Assembly: GCA_024138025.1 (NCBI GenBank)
Contig: JAMXBD010000402.1
Location: 186,001 to 250,000 of the forward strand
DNA from: Combretum micranthum
Taxonomy: Eukaryota; Streptophyta; Magnoliopsida; Myrtales; Combretaceae
Direction: 5' to 3'
Length of the DNA: 64,000 nt
This document shows, one piece after another, positions 60,111 through 64,000 of the stretch. A program made the position numbers and the translations under genes. The notes beneath the pieces are model-generated. The model saw only the letters and a list, made by a program, of their open reading frames with translations. It was not told the DNA's origin and searched no databases. Positions within the stretch are counted from its first letter, which is position 1. The number at the start of each line of letters is the position of its first letter.

Positions 60111-62500
60111 CTCACAATATTACCTTAATTAGGATTACTTTTTTTTTTGGGCCACAATTAGGATTACTTTTAATTCTGTAGCCTGTAGCCATAAAAACTA
60201 ATTATGGTAGAAACTAATATATTAGTAAGAAGGAAAGGATGAATGGAGACTAAAACAAGTCATGCAAAACCAGGACCAAAGGTCTATTAATAAATGAAAA
60301 TTATATGAAAAAAGAAAAGAAAAGAGAGAACCAATTTAAATCCATGCATACGAAGCTCGTGTGTGAAGGCTTGATGAAAAACTGAAACAGAGTAGTAAAA
60401 TTGAATAATGTTGTTTCATACAGGGGTAAAAATTGAATTAAATGGAATAGTGAACAAATATTGAGTACTAAATGTACACTCTTTCTAAAAGGAAATTGCA
60501 AAAAGCAAGATATATGCTAACTTTATGACTATTTCCAACATCACAAGTACCCAGCCAAATTATAGAGAAATAATATATTATCGAAATATCCTTAAATTAT
60601 TTATGCTAAACTAATTTGTATATATGTATTGAAGAGAGTGTGTGAATTTGTTATGAATAGTGTAGTTAATCATTTGTATACGTTGGTATGATAAGTGTTA
60701 GGGAAAAATTTAATGTTTGAAACTAATGCTGTTGTCGTCCAAGTTTCTAAAATAAGCCCAACTTTTTGTTTCCAAAATCATGCCCCAAACATCTTAAATA
60801 AGCCCATAAACCAAGCCCACAATCCAAGCCTTTTTCTTACCTCTTTTAACATATGCGTGCGTGCACACACACACACACACACTAGGTAATTGCATTAAGA
60901 TGCACCAAAAGTCAAAAAGTGAATTTTAGGGATAATTATCAAATAAACTTTTGTAAAAATATCACAAATCTACTCTCCAAAACGGACTCTAGTAGGCACC
61001 TATTCCCAAGCCAAAAATTCCACCACTTTTCATATAATTTTCTAGCAAAACTCACCAAAATCACCTTCAAGATTTCATTTACAAGTTAAGGACAATTAAG
61101 GTAAAGTGTTGTTTATTTTTCTAAGCTTCTACTCGCTTGTTTCTTTCATGAAAACAATTTCTATCTGAATGAATTCTTAGTGAGTTATAGGTAGTTTTGA
61201 TGAAGTAAGTTGATCCTTAGACATAGATAAATATTTAGAACTTGTAAGAGTAGAATAATGAAGTTTATTTTGGTTGTTCGAATGGATAATTTTTTTTTTC
61301 CATAAGTAGTATGGTTTTTATGTTAAATTAGTAGTGAAAATAAAGTGGTTGATATTGTCAATGAAATATTAGTATGTTTGTTTGTATATGTATGAGTAAT
61401 GAGTTTATATGGACCTTTTAAGACTTAATATTAAGTTTATAAGTTGAATTTGAAGTGTCATGCTTGATATAGGATCATGAGAACAAGTAATGAAAAGTAA
61501 AATTTTGAATTAAATGTGTAGGAGGGTTTCCCTCTTCATCATCACCATCTCTTATGGGTATGAAATTTTGCACATCATGGCCTAATCATGGCAGTTACGA
61601 GGAATGTAATCCTCTCGGATCACATTTTTTTCCTTGATCACGGCCATGATGGTGCCCGTGATGATGGTGCCTGTGATGGAGGTCACGGCCTCCAATATGG
61701 TCATGATGGATCCCCCGTTCCTCTATAAAAAATATATCTAATAATATCAATAAATAAATAAAAACGTATATATACGAATGTGTTATATATATGTATGAAT
61801 ACTAAATTATGTTTTAATATGAGACCTTATCTAAGTTTGATAATTATGAAGGACTTAACATTTAATTATAGTTTAATGTTAAATCTTTTAATAGATTCCC
61901 CTACTCAGTTGTGTTTGCCTACATATCCCATGCAAGATATATCAGTTCTTTCAAGTATGCAGTAACTTGATTATCGAATGCTGATCGTCGAATGCTGGGA
62001 TAGGCATTATCTAAATCAATTACAAATAAAAATGGCCTAAAATGTTTGAATTATTTGTGTGTGTGCTTTTAATTTGGTTCGAGGAGTGAGTGACCCATTT
62101 GGCAAAGCCAACATGGTAGTTGGGCTTAGACCGCCCTCTTGTCATGATGTAATGATAATATATAAGTGGCTCAATGAGTAGTTGATAAAAATAATGGTAT
62201 GGGTATAACATTTACATATTTTTAAAAAACTAATATGATTTAATTCACATTTATGAGATTAGTTGAACTAAATGATATTATGATTAAGTTATGTAAAGAT
62301 GAGAAACGGTTGTAAACCCTAAATGAAACTATTATATTTTATAAATGTTCCTATAATAGAATAGGTATTCAAACTACCTATATCAAACCCCTGAGCAGCT
62401 ACTGTTACTCAAGACCCTCAGTTTCAATAGTTTGTTATCGAAGTTGGAACACTCCAATGTTGATTTGATATACCTAATTATTGAAATAAAACTTAAAGGT
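60111..62500. other. AT-rich intergenic DNA, no gene supported
   Basis: Contains a (CA)n run at 60864-60883 and a block of imperfect CATGATGG/GTGATGATGG words at 61560-61715. Short open frames here show no motif. Confidence 0.45.
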
Positions 62501-62995
62501 TGATGCATTGCATTAGACTAAGAGTTTATGCCACTTTGTATTTATTTGTGTTACTATATACTGTCGACCCACGATTTCTTTTAAAGGTGCTAATGATGAT
62601 GAGTTCTACGATGATTTGGGTTATGGAACAGATTAAGAAGAATTCCTTGACGAGTGGGACGACCAGGGCCATGTCCTTGTGTTGGATGTTTTTGTAATAG
62701 ACTACGAAAAATGTTTTTCCAAAATGATGTAAATTTTTTTATGTTGAACACTTAATCAAGATTTCTCCAACTTCATGTATTTTTTTATAAAGACTTAATT
62801 CTACGCCTTTGTGTGTGTGTGTGTGTCTGTGTGTCATTCTAATCTTAATGAGTAGCTTTTATGCATGTGTTTGAGGTACATTTAAGCAAACAATTGACAC
62901 GAACATTTTCTTTTAATGGAAGCCTTGCTTGTAATGCTTTAGCATTGCACGTGGCTAGGCTGTGCATGCCTGGACCTAGGGTTCGGGGCGTGACA
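62500..62995 (+). repeat. Possible right end of a Ty3 LTR
   Basis: The stretch ends CCTAGGGTTCGGGGCGTGACA at 62995, a form common at 3' ends of plant Ty3 LTRs. An acidic readable stretch (NDDEFYDDLGYGTD, stop, EEFLDEWDDQGHV) lies at 62590-62680, and a (GT)n run at 62810-62836. The matching LTR start was not found. Confidence 0.3.
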
Positions 62996-63017
62996 ATTAC
63001 ATTGCCATGTATAATTT

Positions 63018-63232
63018 TAGGAGTCTGAGAATTGGTTTAAGAGAAAAAAATAGTATTTGATAGAAATTGATGGTAAGAACTCCATTTATAGCATCCAATA
63101 AAAAGCAACTGAAGAAGACTACACTAAAAACTTGGATTATATGTGTTCATTGTATGTTAAGGGCAACCATAGAATAGTTAGTCTAAGAATTGGTTTAAGA
63201 GAAAAAATAGTATTTGATAGAAATTGTTGGAA
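63018..63232. repeat. Direct repeat of ~55 bp, 160 bp apart
   Basis: GAATTGGTTTAAGAGAAAAA then ATAGTATTTGATAGAAATTG occurs near 63033 and again near 63187. Confidence 0.8.
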
Positions 63233-63290
63233 TGATTACTACAGTCTGGTTTCCTTCCTTTGTAGGGCAGGATGAGGAGAGAAATTGGAC

Positions 63291-63346
63291 GACACATGAG
63301 AACCTTTCACTAGGTTATGACACATGAGAACCTTTCACTAGGTTAT
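63291..63346. repeat. Perfect 28-bp tandem duplication
   Basis: GACACATGAGAACCTTTCAC and the next eight bases are repeated exactly at 63319. The rest of 63347-64000 is AT-rich with no supported gene. Confidence 0.9.
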
Positions 63347-64000
63347 GTTTTCTTTGTAGCATGATGAATCTTATTTGGTCATTTAGAGACTGCTTCTTAA
63401 AAGAACATTTGAATTATGTATTATAAAACCTAGAACTCGTGTTTGACCCTCAAAATCTAAGCTTTTGCTTTTGATATTTTATTTATTGTTAAAATATTAT
63501 AGACGCTGCATAAGTTGTCGATGGGAATTAGGATAGCAAATAGAGTTCTTTTTCCTTTAGAGAGCTTACGGTAGGTTCTACCCCATGGGATGTGACACAG
63601 GATGCTCTTTGTCTGATGACAAACGAAAAGCACACGGCAAAATCTCAAGATCCTCCAAATTGGTTAAGCTTCTAAGCTCTTGAATTTGAATCTCTTGGCA
63701 TGTTATTTTAATGTTAATTAAAATGATCCAGACACTAGTCATAAGAATGAAAAATTAAAAAAAAAAAAGAAGGTCAAAATTATTTGAAATCAATTAAAGC
63801 TAAATAAATTCACATAAGAGTTAAACGGTTAAATTTTTTGAAAATTTCAATTTTATCCCAAACAAGACCCATATTTTTGGAATTAAAAAAAATCCAAAAT
63901 ATCAAAATAAGTAAATTAGAGTTTAAAAATGCTTTTGGATGAAACTTTTACAAGGAAATCAAAACAATGTAATGTGATGCCCTATTTTTGTGAAAATACA

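Noticed and set aside
61560..61715. His-codon-like CATGATGG words as a coding repeat
   Set aside because: No frame stays open through them in either direction.

Overview
This window comes from a eudicot plant nuclear genome. It holds TIR-NB-LRR (TNL) immune-receptor genes with GT-AG introns (a class absent from grasses), Athila and Tat-type LTR retrotransposons, Ty1/copia elements, a CACTA (En/Spm) transposon with TNP2- and TNPA-like genes, a Mutator-like element carrying a plant mobile domain, and very AT-rich intergenic DNA. The receptor style resembles L6-like TNLs of Myrtales or Malpighiales, but the species cannot be fixed from sequence reading alone. No bacterial gene, tRNA, rRNA or CRISPR array was seen. 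Almost every long reading frame belongs to a transposable element or a decayed receptor.

Layout. 1-6960: the 3' part of an Athila-type Ty3 element (integrase, noncoding leader, ATHILA ORF-1/env-like frame, polypurine tract, 3' LTR). 6961-12420: unassigned intergenic DNA with a degenerate ~208-bp tandem array, smaller tandem duplications and microsatellites. 12421-60110: a head-to-tail tandem duplication of a TNL locus (minus strand), broken up by transposons. Unit A: 3' flank 12421-17655, gene remnants 17655-35013, upstream 35014-41560. Unit B: 3' flank 41750-44017, gene 46590-51477, upstream 51478-53600. Unit C: only a 3' flank, 54640-60110, with no receptor body to its right. 60110-64000: AT-rich DNA with short repeats and an LTR-like end.

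The duplicated units act as empty-site controls for the insertions. Unit A flank carries a ~1.7-kb solo LTR (13309-15043) that B lacks. The A gene carries an 11.25-kb CACTA element (19584-30837) just upstream of its third-exon acceptor, where B has continuous intron. A upstream carries a 556-bp hAT-type element with an 8-bp target duplication and a 4.8-kb MULE. The 3' end of the B gene is replaced by a truncated copia. The C flank is split by a second copia (55081-59817) flanked by a perfect ACAAC duplication.

Neither TNL copy looks able to make a full receptor. A has lost the splice donors of exons 1 and 3, part of the TIR catalytic region and its P-loop frame, and has a stop beside the MHD motif. 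B keeps an intact TIR exon but has several one-base indels around the P-loop and lacks its 3' LRR end. The most striking structures are the CACTA ends: arrays of a ~20-bp palindrome built into 47-bp palindromes at the left and a perfect 60-bp inverted repeat at the right. A second TATA promoter module inside the left end faces outward through that array.
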